Below, piece by piece: positions 1-10,115 of a stretch of DNA of 64,000 nt; the stretch's first letter is position 1, and each line of letters begins with the position of its first letter. The translations under genes were made by a program, and so were the position numbers. This DNA comes from Clavaria fumosa (lineage: Eukaryota; Basidiomycota; Agaricomycetes; Agaricales; Clavariaceae). Location: contig OX637802.1 in the NCBI GenBank assembly GCA_951802425.1, positions 2,666,001 to 2,730,000 on the forward strand. Reading direction: 5' to 3'. The notes under the pieces are model-generated. The model saw nothing but the letters and a program-made list of their open reading frames with translations, ran no database searches and had not been told where the DNA came from.

Positions 1-960
1 GCTGCCACCGCTGCTGGTGGTGCTGCCGCCGCCGCCACCGCTGTTGCTGTTGGTGGTGCCGCCGCTGCTGTTGCTGCTGCCGCCGCCGCTGTTGCTATTG
101 CTGCTGCTGCTGCCGCCGCCACCAGTGCTGTTGGTTGTGCCGCCGCTGCTGCTGCTGCTGCTGGTGCTGCCGCCGCTGCTGCTGCTGCTGGTGCTGCCAC
201 TGCTGCTGCTGCTGCTGGTGCTGCCGCCACTGCTGCTGCTGCTGGTGCCGCTGCTGCTGCTGCTGCTGCTGGTGCCGCCGCCGCTGCTGCTGCTGCTGGT
301 GCCGCTGCCGCTGCTGCTGCTGCTGGTGCTGCCGCCACTGCTGCTGCTGCTGGTGCCGCAGCTGCCGCCGCCGCCAGTGCTGTTGGTCGTGCCGCCGCCG
401 CTGTTGTTGGCAGTGCTGCCGCCGCCGCCGCTGGTTGCTGTTGGTGGTGCCGCAGCCGCCACCGCTGCTGCTGCTGGTGCCGCCGCTGGTTGCTGCCGTC
501 GCTGCTGCCGCCGCCGCCGCCGCTGTTGCTGTTGGTGGTGCCGCTGCCGCTGCTGTTGCTATTGCTGCCACTGCCGCCGCCGCTGTTGTTGGCAGTGCCG
601 CCGCCGCCGCCGCTGGTTGCTGTTGGTGGTGCCGCCGCCACCGCTGGTTGCTGCCGTCGTCGCCGCCACTGTTGCTGTTGGTGGTGACGCCGCCGCCGCC
701 GCCGCTGCTGCTGGTGGTGCCGCCGCTGGTTGCTGCTGCTGCCGCTGCTGTTGCTGTTGCCGCCGCTGCTGTTGCTGTTGCTGCCGCTGCTGCTGGTGGT
801 GCCGCCGCTGGTTGCCGTTGGTGGTGCCACCGCCGCCGCCACCGCTGTTGCTATTGCTGCCGCCGCCGCTGCTGCTGCTGCTGGTGGTGGTGCTGGTTGC
901 AATCACCGCCGCCACTTGCTGCTAGTCGCTGCCGCTGCTCGCCGCTGGGTGCTGCAGCCG
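1..960. repeat. imperfect GCT/GCC/GTT triplet-repeat tract
   Basis: Almost the whole stretch is built from GCT, GCC, GTT and GGT triplets arranged in imperfect 15-30 bp units. All frames on both strands stay open for long distances because stop codons are rare in such sequence. Translations are Leu/Pro, Ala/Gly, Cys/Arg or Gln/His strings with no domain, so I treat this as a degenerate minisatellite and not as a gene. Confidence 0.85.
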
Positions 961-1034
961 CCTTCAAGCAGTTCAGGTGTGGTGGGGAGCGAGCGCGACC
1001 AAACATCGAGACGGTGCATCAGCAAACCAGGGGT

Positions 1035-1170
1035 GATGCTGCAGTAGACTGTGTAGATCTACATAGACCCCATAGAACCCATAGAACCCATAGACAACTT
1101 CCTGGTCTATGTAGAACTACATAGATACAGGCCTTTCTATGTAGAACTATGTAGAACTATGTAGATGGTG
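1035..1170. repeat. short repeats of a CTATGTAGA / CATAGAACC motif
   Basis: A short AT-richer island between two GC-rich repeat blocks. It contains several copies of CATAGAACC and CTATGTAGAA in direct and inverted orientation. A related but diverged block (CTATGGTGTCTATGG, CATAGATAC) recurs at about 4450-4570 on the far side of the repeat cluster. The two blocks may be ends of one larger repeat unit, which is inference. Confidence 0.5.
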
Positions 1171-1274
1171 CTTCCAGCCTGCCACCACCACCCCTCCCTT
1201 CCTTTGCACACCAGCTGCTGCGAATCAATGGCCCAGGTCCCCGTCGTCGGTCTGTGACCGCAGTGGGGGGCCTG

Positions 1275-2760
1275 GGCCATTGTTGCTGCTGCTGTTGCTG
1301 CTGCCGCCGCCCGCTGCCGCCGCCCACCGCTGTTGCTGCTGCCGCCACCGCCTCCGCCCGCCGCTGTTGCTGCCGCTGCCACCGCCCACCGCTGTTGCTG
1401 CCGCCGCCGCTGCCCGCCACTGTTGCTGCCGCCGCCGCCGCCCGCCGCTGTTGCTGCCGCCGCCGCCACCCGCCGCTGTTGCTGCCGCTGCCGCCCGCCA
1501 CTGTTGCTGCCGCCGCCGCCGCCCGCCACTGTTGCTGCTGCCGCCGCCGCCCGCCGCTGTTGCTGCTGCTGCCGCCGCCACTGCCCGCCGCTGTTGCTGC
1601 CGCTGCCGCCCGCCACTGTTGCTGCCACCGCCGCTGCCCGCCGCTGTTGCTGCCGCTGCCGCCCGCCACTGTTGCTGCCACCGCCGCTGCCCGCCGCTGT
1701 TGCTGCCGCTGCCACCCACCGCTGTTGCTGCCACTGCCGCCCACCACTGTTGCTGCCGCTGCCGCCCGCCGCTGTTGCTGCTGCTGCCGCCCACCGCTGT
1801 TGCTGCCGCCGCCGCCGCCGTCGCCCGCCACTGTTGCTGCCACCGCCGCCGCCCACCGCTGTTGTTGCTGCTGCCGCCGCCGCCGCCGCCGCCTGCCGCT
1901 GTTGCTGCCGCCGCCGCCGCCGCCCGTTGCTGTTGTTGCTGCTGCTGCCGCCGCCCGCCGCCCGCCGCTGTTGCTGCTGCCACCACCGCCCGCCACTGTT
2001 GCTGCCGCTGCCGCCTGCCACTGTTGCTGCCGCCGCCGCCGCCCGCCGCTGTTGCTGCCGCTGCCGCCCGCTGCTGTTGCTGCCACCGCTGTTGCTGCCG
2101 CCGCCGCCGCCTGCCACTGTTGCTGCCGCCGCCGCCGCCCGCCGCTGTTGCTGCCGCTGCCGCCCGCCACTGTTGCTGCCACCGCCGTCGCCCGCCACTG
2201 TTGCTGCCGCTGCCGCCGCCCACCACTGTTGTTGCTGCTGCCGCCGCCGCCGCCGCCTGCCGCTGTTGCTGCCGCCGCCGCCGCCGCCCGTTGCTGTTGT
2301 TGCTGCTGCTGCCGCCGCCCGCCGCCCGCCGCCCGCCGCTGTTGCTGCTGCCACCGCCGCCGCCCGCCGCCGCCCGCCGCCGCCCACCGCTGTTGCTGCC
2401 GCCGCCGCCGCCAGCTGTTGCCGCTGCCGCCGCCGCCGCCAGCTGTTGCTGCTGCCGCCGCCTGCCGCTGTTGCTGCTGCCGCCGCCGCCAGCTGTTGCT
2501 GCTGCCGCCACCGCCTGCCGCTGTCGCTGCCGCCGCCGCCGCCAGCTGTTGCTGCTGCCGCTGCCGCCGCCGCCCGCCGCCGCTGTTGTTGCTGCTGCTG
2601 CTGCCGCCGTCATCCGCTGCTACCGCCGCTGCCGTCGTCCGCTGCTGCTGCTGCCGTCGTCGTCATCGTCCGCTGCTGCTGCTGCCGCCGCTACCGCCAC
2701 CATCGCTGTTGCTGCCGCTGCCGATGCTGCTGCTGTCGCTGCCGCCGCCATCGTTGTCGT
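1275..2760. repeat. GC-rich minisatellite, ~24-27 bp units
   Basis: Units built around CTGTTGCTGCCGC followed by CCGCCGCCCGCC recur several dozen times with point changes. Long overlapping open frames are by-products of the triplet composition, with translations alternating Cys, Arg, Pro, Leu and Ala runs. No start context, intron signal or known domain supports a protein. The run merges into a purine-rich block after 2760. Confidence 0.85.
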
Positions 2761-3520
2761 TGCTGGAGGAGAGAGAGAGGGAAAGGAAGAGGGAGGAGGG
2801 AAGGAGGGAGCAGAGGGAGGGGAGGGAGGGAGCAGAGGGAGGGAGGGAGGAGAAAGAGGAGGAGGGGTGAGAGTGTGGGGTGAGGGTGAGGGTGCCGCCG
2901 CCGCCGTCATCGCCGCCGTCCATTGACCTGTAAATAGTGGAATGGAAAAAAAATTGAAATGAAAATGAAACAAGACGGGGGAGGGCGCACCCGGTGTTGC
3001 TGCCGCCGCTGTTGCCGCCGCCGCTGTCACTGTCGCCGCCACTGAAGGAGAGGGAGAGGGAAAAGAGGGAGAGGGAGAGCCGCTGCCGTCGTTGCCGTGG
3101 TTGCTGTCTGTCATTACCGCCGTTGTCCGTTACCCTGGAAATAGTAAATTTACATCAAAAAAAAGAAAACAAAAACGAAAAAAAGGCGGGGGCGCACCTG
3201 GTGGTTCTCACCTGTCGCCGCCGTTATCGTCTCTGGGGGGTGGGAGAAGAGGAGAGAGGAGAGAGGGAGGAGAGAGGGAGAGGGAGAGGGAGAGATGAGA
3301 GGGAGAGGGTGCCGCTGCCGCTGCCGCTGCCGCCGCCGCCGCTGAAGGAGAGGGGGAGGGGGAGGAGAGGGGGAGGGGGAGGAGAGGGAGGGGAGAGAGG
3401 GGGGTGCGGGTGCCGCCGCTGCCGTCGTCGTCATCGCCGTCATCGCGCCGCCACTGCCGCTGAAGGAGAGGGAGAGGGAGGAAAGAGAGGGAGAAGAGAG
3501 TGTGGAGGGTGCCGAGAGTG
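2760..3520. repeat. purine-rich GA/GGA tracts alternating with GCC repeats
   Basis: The + strand switches to GAGAGGGAGGGAG-type purine tracts at 2765-2870, 3035-3080, 3235-3310, 3345-3405 and 3460-3505. They are interrupted by short GCC-rich pieces and by a repeated A-rich segment (2940-2970 and 3135-3185). The repetition of a GCC block, a GA block and an A-rich block suggests a higher-order repeat of about 200 bp. Mirror-type purine tracts can form triplex DNA, which is general knowledge and not shown here. Confidence 0.7.
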
Positions 3521-3574
3521 ATGTGTCATGTTCAACATGATCACATGGTAATATTTCAGATTACATAATACCAG

Positions 3575-4325
3575 TGGCAGTGAGCACGACAGCAGTGACA
3601 GTGAGTGCGAGCAGTGGCGACGACGGTGGCGGGCAGTGATGGCAAGGGCAGCGGCGCGTCGTCAGCGGCGGACAGTGACGAGGCGGCGGCGGCGGCAATG
3701 GACAGTGACGACGAGGGCGGCGGCGGCGGCAGCGACGGACAGTGACGACGAGGGCAGCGGCAGCAGCGGCGGCGGACAGTGACGAGGGCGGCGGCAGCAG
3801 CGGCGGCGGACAGTGACGAGGGCGGCGGCGGCGGTGGCGGCAGCGGGCAGTGACGACGACGGTGGCAGACAGTGATGACAAGGGCAGCGGCGCGTCGGCG
3901 GTGGCGGACAGTGACGAGGGCGGCGGCGGCGACAGACAGTGACGACGAGGGTGGCGGCGGCAGCGGCGGCGGACAGTGACGAGGACGGCGGCGGCGGCAG
4001 GCAGTGACGATGACGGTGGCGGACAGAGATGACAAGGGCGGCGGACATTGATGAGGGCGGCGGACATTGATGAGGGTGGCGGCGGACAGTGACGAGGACG
4101 GCGGCGGCGGCGGCGGGCAGTGACGAGGACGGCGGCGGCGGCGGGCAGTGACGAGGATGGCAGCGGACAGTGATGACAAGGGCGGCAGACAGTGACGACG
4201 GCGGCGGCGGCGGCAGCGGCAGCGGCGGCGGACAGTGACGAGGGCGGCAGCGGCAGCAGGCACAGTGCACAATGACAACAAGGGTGGCGGTGGTGCACAG
4301 TGACGACGAGGGCGGCGGCGGTGCA
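3575..4325. repeat. GGCGGCGGACAGTGACGAGG minisatellite
   Basis: Repeats of GGCGGCGGACAGTGACGAGG and variants, about 18-35 bp per unit, more than 20 copies. As elsewhere in 1-5.2 kb, open frames on the minus strand encode repetitive Pro/Ser/Cys/Arg strings and are not believable genes. Confidence 0.8.
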
Positions 4326-4661
4326 TGACAATGACGGCCACAGCAGTGACCACCACTGTGACAATGATGCTGGGCAGCTCTACTAGTGGTACATAGCACC
4401 ATGTTCTACAACTTGAACAAGGGCCATTCATTGAACAGACTGCAGCTCCAGAAAGGCCTCATCTACATAGTACTGCATAGATGCACCTTAGTCTATGAAG
4501 AGCTGCAGAGGCCTGCATAGATACACCCAATTCTATGGTGTCTATGGCCTTCTATGGCTTCTACAATCCAAAAACAGGTTTTGCTGATGTGGAGGGTTGG
4601 GCGGCGAGAGAGGATGGGGAAGAGAGAGGGAGTTTTGGACTTAGTGTGGCAACGAGCAAGT

Positions 4662-4729
4662 GTCGGACTTCAAAAAAAGATCAACATGGGATCATGTGAT
4701 CCCATGTTGAAATTTCTTTGAAGTCCGAC
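4662..4729. repeat. 68-bp near-perfect inverted repeat centred on ATCATGTGAT
   Basis: The segment begins GTCGGACTTCAAA and ends TTTGAAGTCCGAC. Its inner arms TCAACATGGGATCA and TGATCCCATGTTGA are exact complements. Only the A/T-rich spacer inside each arm differs. A TCATGTGA core lies at 4692-4699, and a related ATGTTCAACATGATCACATG stretch is at 3531-3550. It could be a tiny MITE or snap-back, or a binding site for a dimeric protein. Confidence 0.75.
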
Positions 4730-4794
4730 GCGCCTCAGCCCCTTGTCTTGTTCTACCCGTCAGCAAGCAACAACGACAGACGACAACCACGGCG

Positions 4795-5190
4795 GCGGTG
4801 GCTAGCAGTCATGGTGGCAGCGACCAGCAGGCAGCAATGGCGGCAGCGCTAGCAGCGAGGGCGGCGGCAGCAAGCGGCGGTGGCGGCAGCAAGTGGCAGT
4901 GGCGGCAGCATCCAGCAGCAGCGGCAGGTGGAAGCAACACCCAGCAGCGACCAGCAGCGGCGGGCGGCAGTGGCGGGCGGCAGCAACACCCAACGATCAG
5001 CAGCGGCGGGCGGCAGGCGGCGGTGGCGGCAAGTAGCAGCGGCGGGCAGCAGCGGTGGCAGCAGCAGTGGCGGGCAGCAGCGGCGGGCAGCAGCAGTGGC
5101 GGCAGGCGGCAGCGTCGGGCGGCAGCAGTGGCAGTGGGCTGCAGCTGCAGTGGTGACGGCAGTGGCAGCAGTGTGGCAGCAGAGGTACAA
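4795..5190. repeat. GCAGCGGCGGGCAGCAGC repeat block
   Basis: Imperfect repeats of GGCAGCAGCGGCGGGC and similar units, the last block of the 1-5.2 kb repeat cluster. Open frames on both strands (Ala/Gly/Ser/Gln or Cys/Pro/Leu) reflect base composition only. Confidence 0.75.
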
Positions 5191-5304
5191 CTTACAACTA
5201 CTTAGTACGACTTAATAAAATGTGAACTAAGACAAGATTAAGGCAAGTGGTGTGACTTAGGTAACTTAATCAGCTTATTTTGAGAATAAGTGTAATAAGT
5301 CACC

Positions 5305-5661
5305 CTAAGTGATTTGATGTTTTGCTGATGCAGTCACGCTGAAATATAGGAACACCGCCAGCTGTTCCTCAAGCGTTACATGCTTGGTGTCGCCCAGCTC
5401 AGCCTTTGAGATCAAAGCTTGTATCAAGGCATGGAACACATGTCGGTTCATCCCAAGGTTGTCGTAGAAGCGAGTATGGTGACCTTGATTTAGCTCATTG
5501 ACCCAGTCCAGTCCTGTGAGCTTTGACGTATTCCTGGGAGTCTTGTCATAGTACCGAGAAGCAACCTGATGAACAGCAGCTGCGCCAGCCAAGACTGCCA
5601 TCAAGACCATCTTCTGTTGCAGTCTCAGGCGTGCATAGTCTCCAGAAGATGTTCTGACCAT
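5305..5661 (-). pseudogene. PIF/Harbinger-type transposase N-terminal fragment (DUF8040-like)
   Basis: A 118-residue open frame resembling the N-terminal DUF8040 region that precedes the DDE domain in fungal PIF/Harbinger transposases. It has the pattern LTGLDWVNEL, then RFYDNLGMNRHVFHALI, then LEEQLAVFLYFSVTASA. Normally a HTH-like stretch and a DDE_Tnp_4 nuclease domain follow, but here the frame stops after TASAKHQIT and no DDE domain is found further left, where the repeat cluster begins. I read it as a truncated, dead transposon copy. The assignment rests on remembered family patterns, not on a search. Confidence 0.65.
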
Positions 5662-6288
5662 GTGTGCATACAGTAGAGATTGAATAATAATCTAGTATTT
5701 GTGTTCGGTGAACATGACTAATTTCTCAATCACAGAAAGCTCTATCTAATCTCGGACTGGTCAGATTGTGGTAGAGGCTCGATATTTTCGCGCGAGAAAC
5801 TGCTGCCGAACGGGCCCTAATAGAACCGCAAAATCGCGCACTACGCGCTAGTGTTTCATGGTCCCAGACTTACAGTTTCCCATGCAACAAGACTTCGAGC
5901 CACCTAGTCGTTCAAGCGATTGCAGACCTGACTGACCCCCTCGGGCCAGAACTTTACCTAGCATCACCATGTTCCAGCTCTAGTGCTTGGCGGGATGCGA
6001 AGAGTCTCTATTTACCGACTCTTCCTTCTCCTTTACGCGTTCGCGGTCCCGCCAGTGGACCTTCCTGCCTCTCCCTTATTATTTACCTTCCGTTGACGGT
6101 TTTCTACATCAAATATAGGGCTCCGCAACCGTAGCTTACGACTATCGCACAGTTGGCAGCAAAAAAATCTGTCCACGTGATGTCTGTTTGTCAGTGGTTG
6201 GCAGGCCTCAGTCAGCAACTATCTTTCCTTTCCACCTTGCAAACATCAGCGTACCCTTTGAATACCTCTCAGATCAAGTTGGACTACC
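5662..6288. other. gene-free stretch upstream of antizyme
   Basis: No credible coding region. It probably contains the antizyme promoter and 5' leader. The sequence is of ordinary composition, unlike the repeats to its left. No clear TATA box or long repeat seen. Confidence 0.5.
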
Positions 6289-7401
6289 ATGTCGAACCCA
6301 TCCATTTCAAACACGTTGAAACGACCGTCTAGTATTTGCCCCACGTACGCGCCATGTCGTCCCTCATCGCTTGTTTCCCATCCTGACCAGCTTCACCGTG
6401 TAGCAACGGCCGCCAAGCCGTTGGAGATGGGGCTTTCTTCATGGACGTCACCCCTAAAGTGCTCGCGGTCTGTCAGGTGCAAGGCGAAGATGATATGTAC
6501 TATTACTCGACCTCCTTCTCTGGTGGGCCTGGGGTACATTTTCTGCACCGTTATGTTGTTTTTCGTTTTCCTTGACTGGTACCTCGTTTTAGTGGCGCTT
6601 TTGATGACACGAAGGCAAAATGCCCTCCAAACCGAGGGTCGTCGGGCTGTGTGACAGGCAGACCGGCGTCATATATCCATCCTTCTCCCCATTCCGCTCC
6701 GTTCCCAAATCAGAGCAATGTTCACAACTTATCAACCCCCCCTCGCTCCGTCATGTATCCACCCACTCCCCCGCTTGAAGCCGCTAATGTTGTTGATATT
6801 ACTTCCCTTTCTCAACCCAAGCTCCACCCTCCCTCATCTTCCCCCATCCCATTTCCAATCTCCACGAAGACCTTCGACCTTGCAAGCAGGCATGGCCACT
6901 CTCAACTCGTCACGCCCCCTCAAAGCCCGGAAGAGCAAGGAAAGCGCATAGGAAAGCAGACAGGCAAGAAAGATGCCCTTGATTTTCTCCTGACTATCTT
7001 CCCCCACGATGGCCTTTCCCTTTTGCCCTTCGCGAAGAGCGTAGCTATTTCGGAACCCAACGTGTCCTTCCAAGGCGCCGTTCTCGACATTCCTGGGTTA
7101 TCTCGGACGTTATTTGTTGACGGCAAACGCGCAGAGACTGTCTACCTGAAGGAAAGGTCCGTCTACTCCTGCAATGGCCTCTAGTTTTGTTGCTCCTAAT
7201 GACGAGAATCGCAGCATCATCGCTCTTCTGGACCTAACGGACGACAACCTTGGGTGCTCGGCGCTCGTGATCGTGTTGGAAAGGGCTTCGCCCATCCTCG
7301 GTGATCTCTTGCATTCTTTGATGTATGTAGGCGGAGTTGTGATGTCGAAACCCCCTTATAAGGTGAACCCAGCATACGTGCTCGTTGGGTTGGAGATCTG
7401 A
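6289..7401 (+). CDS. OAZ1: ornithine decarboxylase antizyme, +1 frameshift gene
   Basis: Antizyme binds ornithine decarboxylase, targets it to the proteasome and blocks polyamine uptake. Synthesis normally needs +1 frameshifting stimulated by polyamines. The conserved domain is clear: LSRTLFVDGKRAETVYLKES, then IIALLDLTDDNLGCSALVIV, then LLHSLMYVGG and a terminal VLVGLEI. The first frame contains MYYYSTSFSGGPG and continues, after an intron at 6534-6592 (59 nt, branch TTGAC), to TGG CGC TTT TGA TGA. Dropping the T of the first TGA opens the frame 6603-7156. A second intron (7157-7214, 58 nt, branch CTAAT) joins KE-S to the C-terminal exon 7215-7401. The second-frame part encodes 246 residues, with a Pro/Ser-rich linker. 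The first exon is uncertain: ATG 6289 has good context (ACCATGTC) but needs an intron near 6332-6403; ATG 6441 is the alternative. Confidence 0.88.
6599..6608 (+). promoter_or_regulatory. putative +1 programmed ribosomal frameshift site TTT-TGA-TGA
   Basis: Seven bases into the exon after the 6534-6592 intron the zero frame reads CGC TTT TGA TGA C. Skipping one base gives TTT GAT GAC and enters the frame holding the antizyme domain. Most antizymes use UCC-UGA; UUU-UGA is the type I recall from nematodes. Alternative without frameshift: splicing 6534-6614 (acceptor GAAG, 81 nt) would join the frames directly, but the TTGAC branch site and TTTTAG acceptor fit the 59-nt intron better. Confidence 0.7.
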
Positions 7402-7791
7402 ATAAGTAATGGTGTACTCCTTTATTCTGTTATACGCATTGTTGTACGCATTGTTGTATTTCTTCGTTAGTAATTTTCGAACCTGTCGTCAGTGCTGTGG
7501 CAGGTACAATAGATACAAACAATCCCAAGTTGGCAGGCGTTACGGGTCCGTAGTCACGCTTCACGCGCTTGAAGCCCATTCACAGACGACTTGCTCAACA
7601 ACGCCCAACCCTCGGAAAAGACGGTAAGTCAATCTCCCTTACGATGGAAGGTCGTCAGGCATTGCCCTTTCTTTCTGCAACCCAACTTTTGAAGCGTCTT
7701 GCCTGCATCCTCGAGTTGGATGGCTTCGTCAATCTTTGGATGCTTCTGAAGCGCTGATCTCCTTTGGCATCACTACTCAGATAACAATAAC

Positions 7792-8664
7792 ATGGCAGAT
7801 CTAGGACGTGGGCGTGGTGGTTTTGGTCGCGGACGAGATAGGAGAGGCAGAAGACCTCGTCGTGCAGGGCGTAAGGACGAGGAAAAAGAATGGTCAATAC
7901 ATTATCGCTCTCTTCTCGAAACCTGGAGTTCATTCATGGCAACCTATAGGGTACCCGTCACGAAACTCGGCAGGTTGGTCAAGGATGGCAAGATTAGGTC
8001 GATGGAGGAAATCTACCTCTACTCGCTCCCTGTAAAAGAGTACCAGATCGTCGACTTCTTCTTGCCCAAGCTCAAGGACGAGGTGATGAAAGTGATGCCG
8101 GTACAGAAGCAGACGCGTGCTGGCCAGCGCACGCGATTTAAAGCTTTCGTCGCCATTGGTGACTCGGATGGACATGTCGGGCTCGGTGTCAAGTGCGCAA
8201 AGGAGGTGGCGACGGCTATTCGCGGCGCGATCATCCTGGCCAAGTTGAGCGTGATACCTGTCAGGAGGGGTTACTGGGGTGCAGCGCTTGGAGAGCCGCA
8301 TACGGTACCGTCCAAGGTCAGCGGCAAAGTGGGGAGCGTTATGTGCCGACTTATCCCCGCCCCGAGGGGCACCGGTATCGTTGCTGCCCCCGCATCGAAG
8401 AGGCTGTTGCAGCTGGCCGGTATCGAGGACTGTTACACACAGTCGAAAGGTTCGACGGCGACAATGGGCAATTTCCTAAAAGCCACTTTTGCTGCTGTGT
8501 GTTTGTTGTTCTCCGCAGCGAACGAAATGCTTACGTTGTTCCCATAGATTACTCAAACGTACGCCTTCCTCACACCGAATCTCTGGCCCAACGGCCCCAT
8601 CACAAAATTCCCGTATGATGAACACAGTGCCCACCTAGCACTGCATGCGAAGAAGGCCATGTAA
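7792..8664 (+). CDS. RPS2: 40S ribosomal protein uS5 (RPS2)
   Basis: Component of the small ribosomal subunit near the mRNA entry channel, cytosolic. Three exons, 7792-7892, 7950-8496 and 8548-8664, give 254 residues, the usual length of fungal uS5. Introns are 57 nt (GTCAAT..TATAG, phase 2, splitting the Trp of EKEWVPV) and 51 nt (GTGTGT..CATAG, phase 0, between TFAA and ITQTYAFL). The N-terminus has the RG-rich stretch typical of eukaryotic uS5 ([11 protein letters not shown]). The KNOW-type S5 dsRNA-binding part ([14 protein letters not shown]) and the C-terminal domain ([21 protein letters not shown]) follow. The C-terminus LHAKKAM precedes TAA. It is tandem with antizyme, 390 bp downstream. 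Confidence 0.97.
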
Positions 8665-9440
8665 TTATCGTCTTACAACGCTTATCATATATGGATCATG
8701 AGGCCTGAGGCCTCGTAGACAAACTGTGTCTCCCACGCTGTATGATTTCGCCGTGGTTCGTACATGTCACGACTCCCGCCACGAATCAGTGATCCATTCG
8801 TGAGCACTCGGCCTCGTGGGGATGAACAAAATGACCAGCACAAATCATCAAAGCAAAGACAATGCTTGAGCTCAAGTATACAACTGACTAGGTTTGGTCC
8901 AGAACAGGAGAGCCCAACAGGAATGAGAGGCACATGAAGGGAAAGCAACCTTTGAAAAATTGTCCATTCACCTGGAAAGTTATTCGTCACTACATGATGG
9001 CAAGGTGTGCATTAGAAGAAGAGACATCCATAGTGATGAGAATACAAGGAGACCACCCAACATAGAACAAGGACTTGCAGGAGATAGTGTTGACTGGCAA
9101 CCAAAGGTGAATGGGCAGAGTCATGCACAAAGAGAAGGGGTCACATCAGCAGAGATGAGGAGGTACTAGTATGGAGTGTGTTTGGGAAGATGAGACTACA
9201 CTGTAACACATCCAGCCCCTGTCCAAGGAAATTTCTGTACTACAGATTTAACCTTGAAGGACTGTTTCAAGCAGCCTCTTATAAAATCTACAAACTGTCA
9301 TTGCTCAAAACAGGCAAACTATCTCCCAATTGCACAGTGCATAGAAATGGTCAATCAGAAGTCAGATAAGCAGAATGTAAGGGTCCACCCTAGGGGTGAA
9401 GGGACTTCCCTGGACACTTAGCTAATCATGTGATGTTGCC
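8665..9440. other. transposon-rich intergenic stretch without recognisable gene
   Basis: No coding region supported. The composition shifts to CpG-poor, TG/CA-rich sequence after about 8870, like the retroelement relics to its right, so this is probably decayed mobile DNA. A small palindrome GTTGCCGCAAC lies near 9435-9447. Confidence 0.4.
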
Positions 9441-9449
9441 GCAACACTT

Positions 9450-9835
9450 TGACATAGCCCACTTGCCAGTGCTGAGAGCCTCCAAGTGCACCTGGATGGC
9501 TAGCTCTTGTGGCACATGTTTCCCCACTTCTGGCTGCACCATGGTTGGGTGTTCTGCCAGTCTCACTTCCTCCTTCACATCAGCCCCAATTCAGGTATGT
9601 CTCCACTGCAAGATAGATGGAAAGGGGGCTGGGACAACTTTTCTCCCCAGCAGGAACTCTCCTCTCTCTCTTGTATGGCTCCAGTTGGGCTTGGAGCAGC
9701 ACAATCTCCTTCTTATACTCTTCTGCTGTTTGGGGGGCACTTGACACTGCACAGGTTTGGGCCCTTGGGATCTCCAGATGCATGTCAGGCAGGGGGCAGA
9801 ATCAGATGTGAGAAAAGACAAAGAAAAGACAAAAT
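9450..9835 (-). pseudogene. decayed Ty3/Gypsy gag-pol fragment (protease region)
   Basis: This segment aligns base by base with the protease/zinc-knuckle region of the intact chromovirus at about 17120-17510, in the same (minus) orientation, including the stretch corresponding to LEAFSTGKGTTMKALVDSG upstream. It is full of stops and indels. Differences are strongly biased: CpG in the intact copy is often TG or CA here (for example CTCGTGG versus CTTGTGG). It is an old, inactivated copy of the same family. Confidence 0.7.
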
Positions 9836-9951
9836 GGACATCTGCAGATGAGGCCCTCCTAGTTGAAGCTCTGGCTGAAGACAAGGGAAAAGGCAACTGG
9901 GGCAGCAACCACCTGGGGCCAGTGGCCTTTGCTGTATGTGAGGTGGCCCTG

Positions 9952-10115
9952 TGTTAGGATCACTTACTTAAGCCATCCCAAAGGGGAGTTGTGGAGAAAC
10001 TAGATTGTTGGAAGGTCACATGACCTGTGGTGGAGGATTACATAATTGTGGGATCACCTGACCTGGGGCTTGGGCATGTCACATGATCCAAGGGTCTGAG
10101 CATGGGAACTCTGGG
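9952..10115 (+). repeat. 5' part of an old LTR (LTR-A), + orientation
   Basis: Starts TGTTAGGATCACTTA and follows the chromovirus LTR (read on its coding strand) for about 160 bp, including GAGAAACT, GTTGGAAGGTCACATGACC and GATCC..GGGTC..GAGC. The matching 3' part of this LTR, beginning near the TATA box, is found at 19082-19266. The LTR has therefore been split by later insertions (hAT-like 11116-13386, chromovirus 13508-19076). Removing these leaves about 1.46 kb, much longer than the 290-bp LTR of the intact copy, so a long U3 variant or a further unseen insertion is needed. Confidence 0.65.

Noticed and set aside
1137..2926. Overlapping open frames of 340-550 codons on both strands
   Set aside because: Translations are homopolymer-like strings that follow from GC-rich triplet repeats; six frames are equally open, and no domains or splice pattern exist.
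3556..4431. Three long minus-strand open frames rich in Pro, Ser, Arg and Cys
   Set aside because: Same cause: minisatellite units lacking stop codons.
6354..6386. ATG TCG TCC .. TCC TGA as antizyme first frame with a classical UCC-UGA shift
   Set aside because: The +1 frame after it does not contain the MYYYST segment, which lies in the unshifted frame; I think this stretch is intronic, though not proven.
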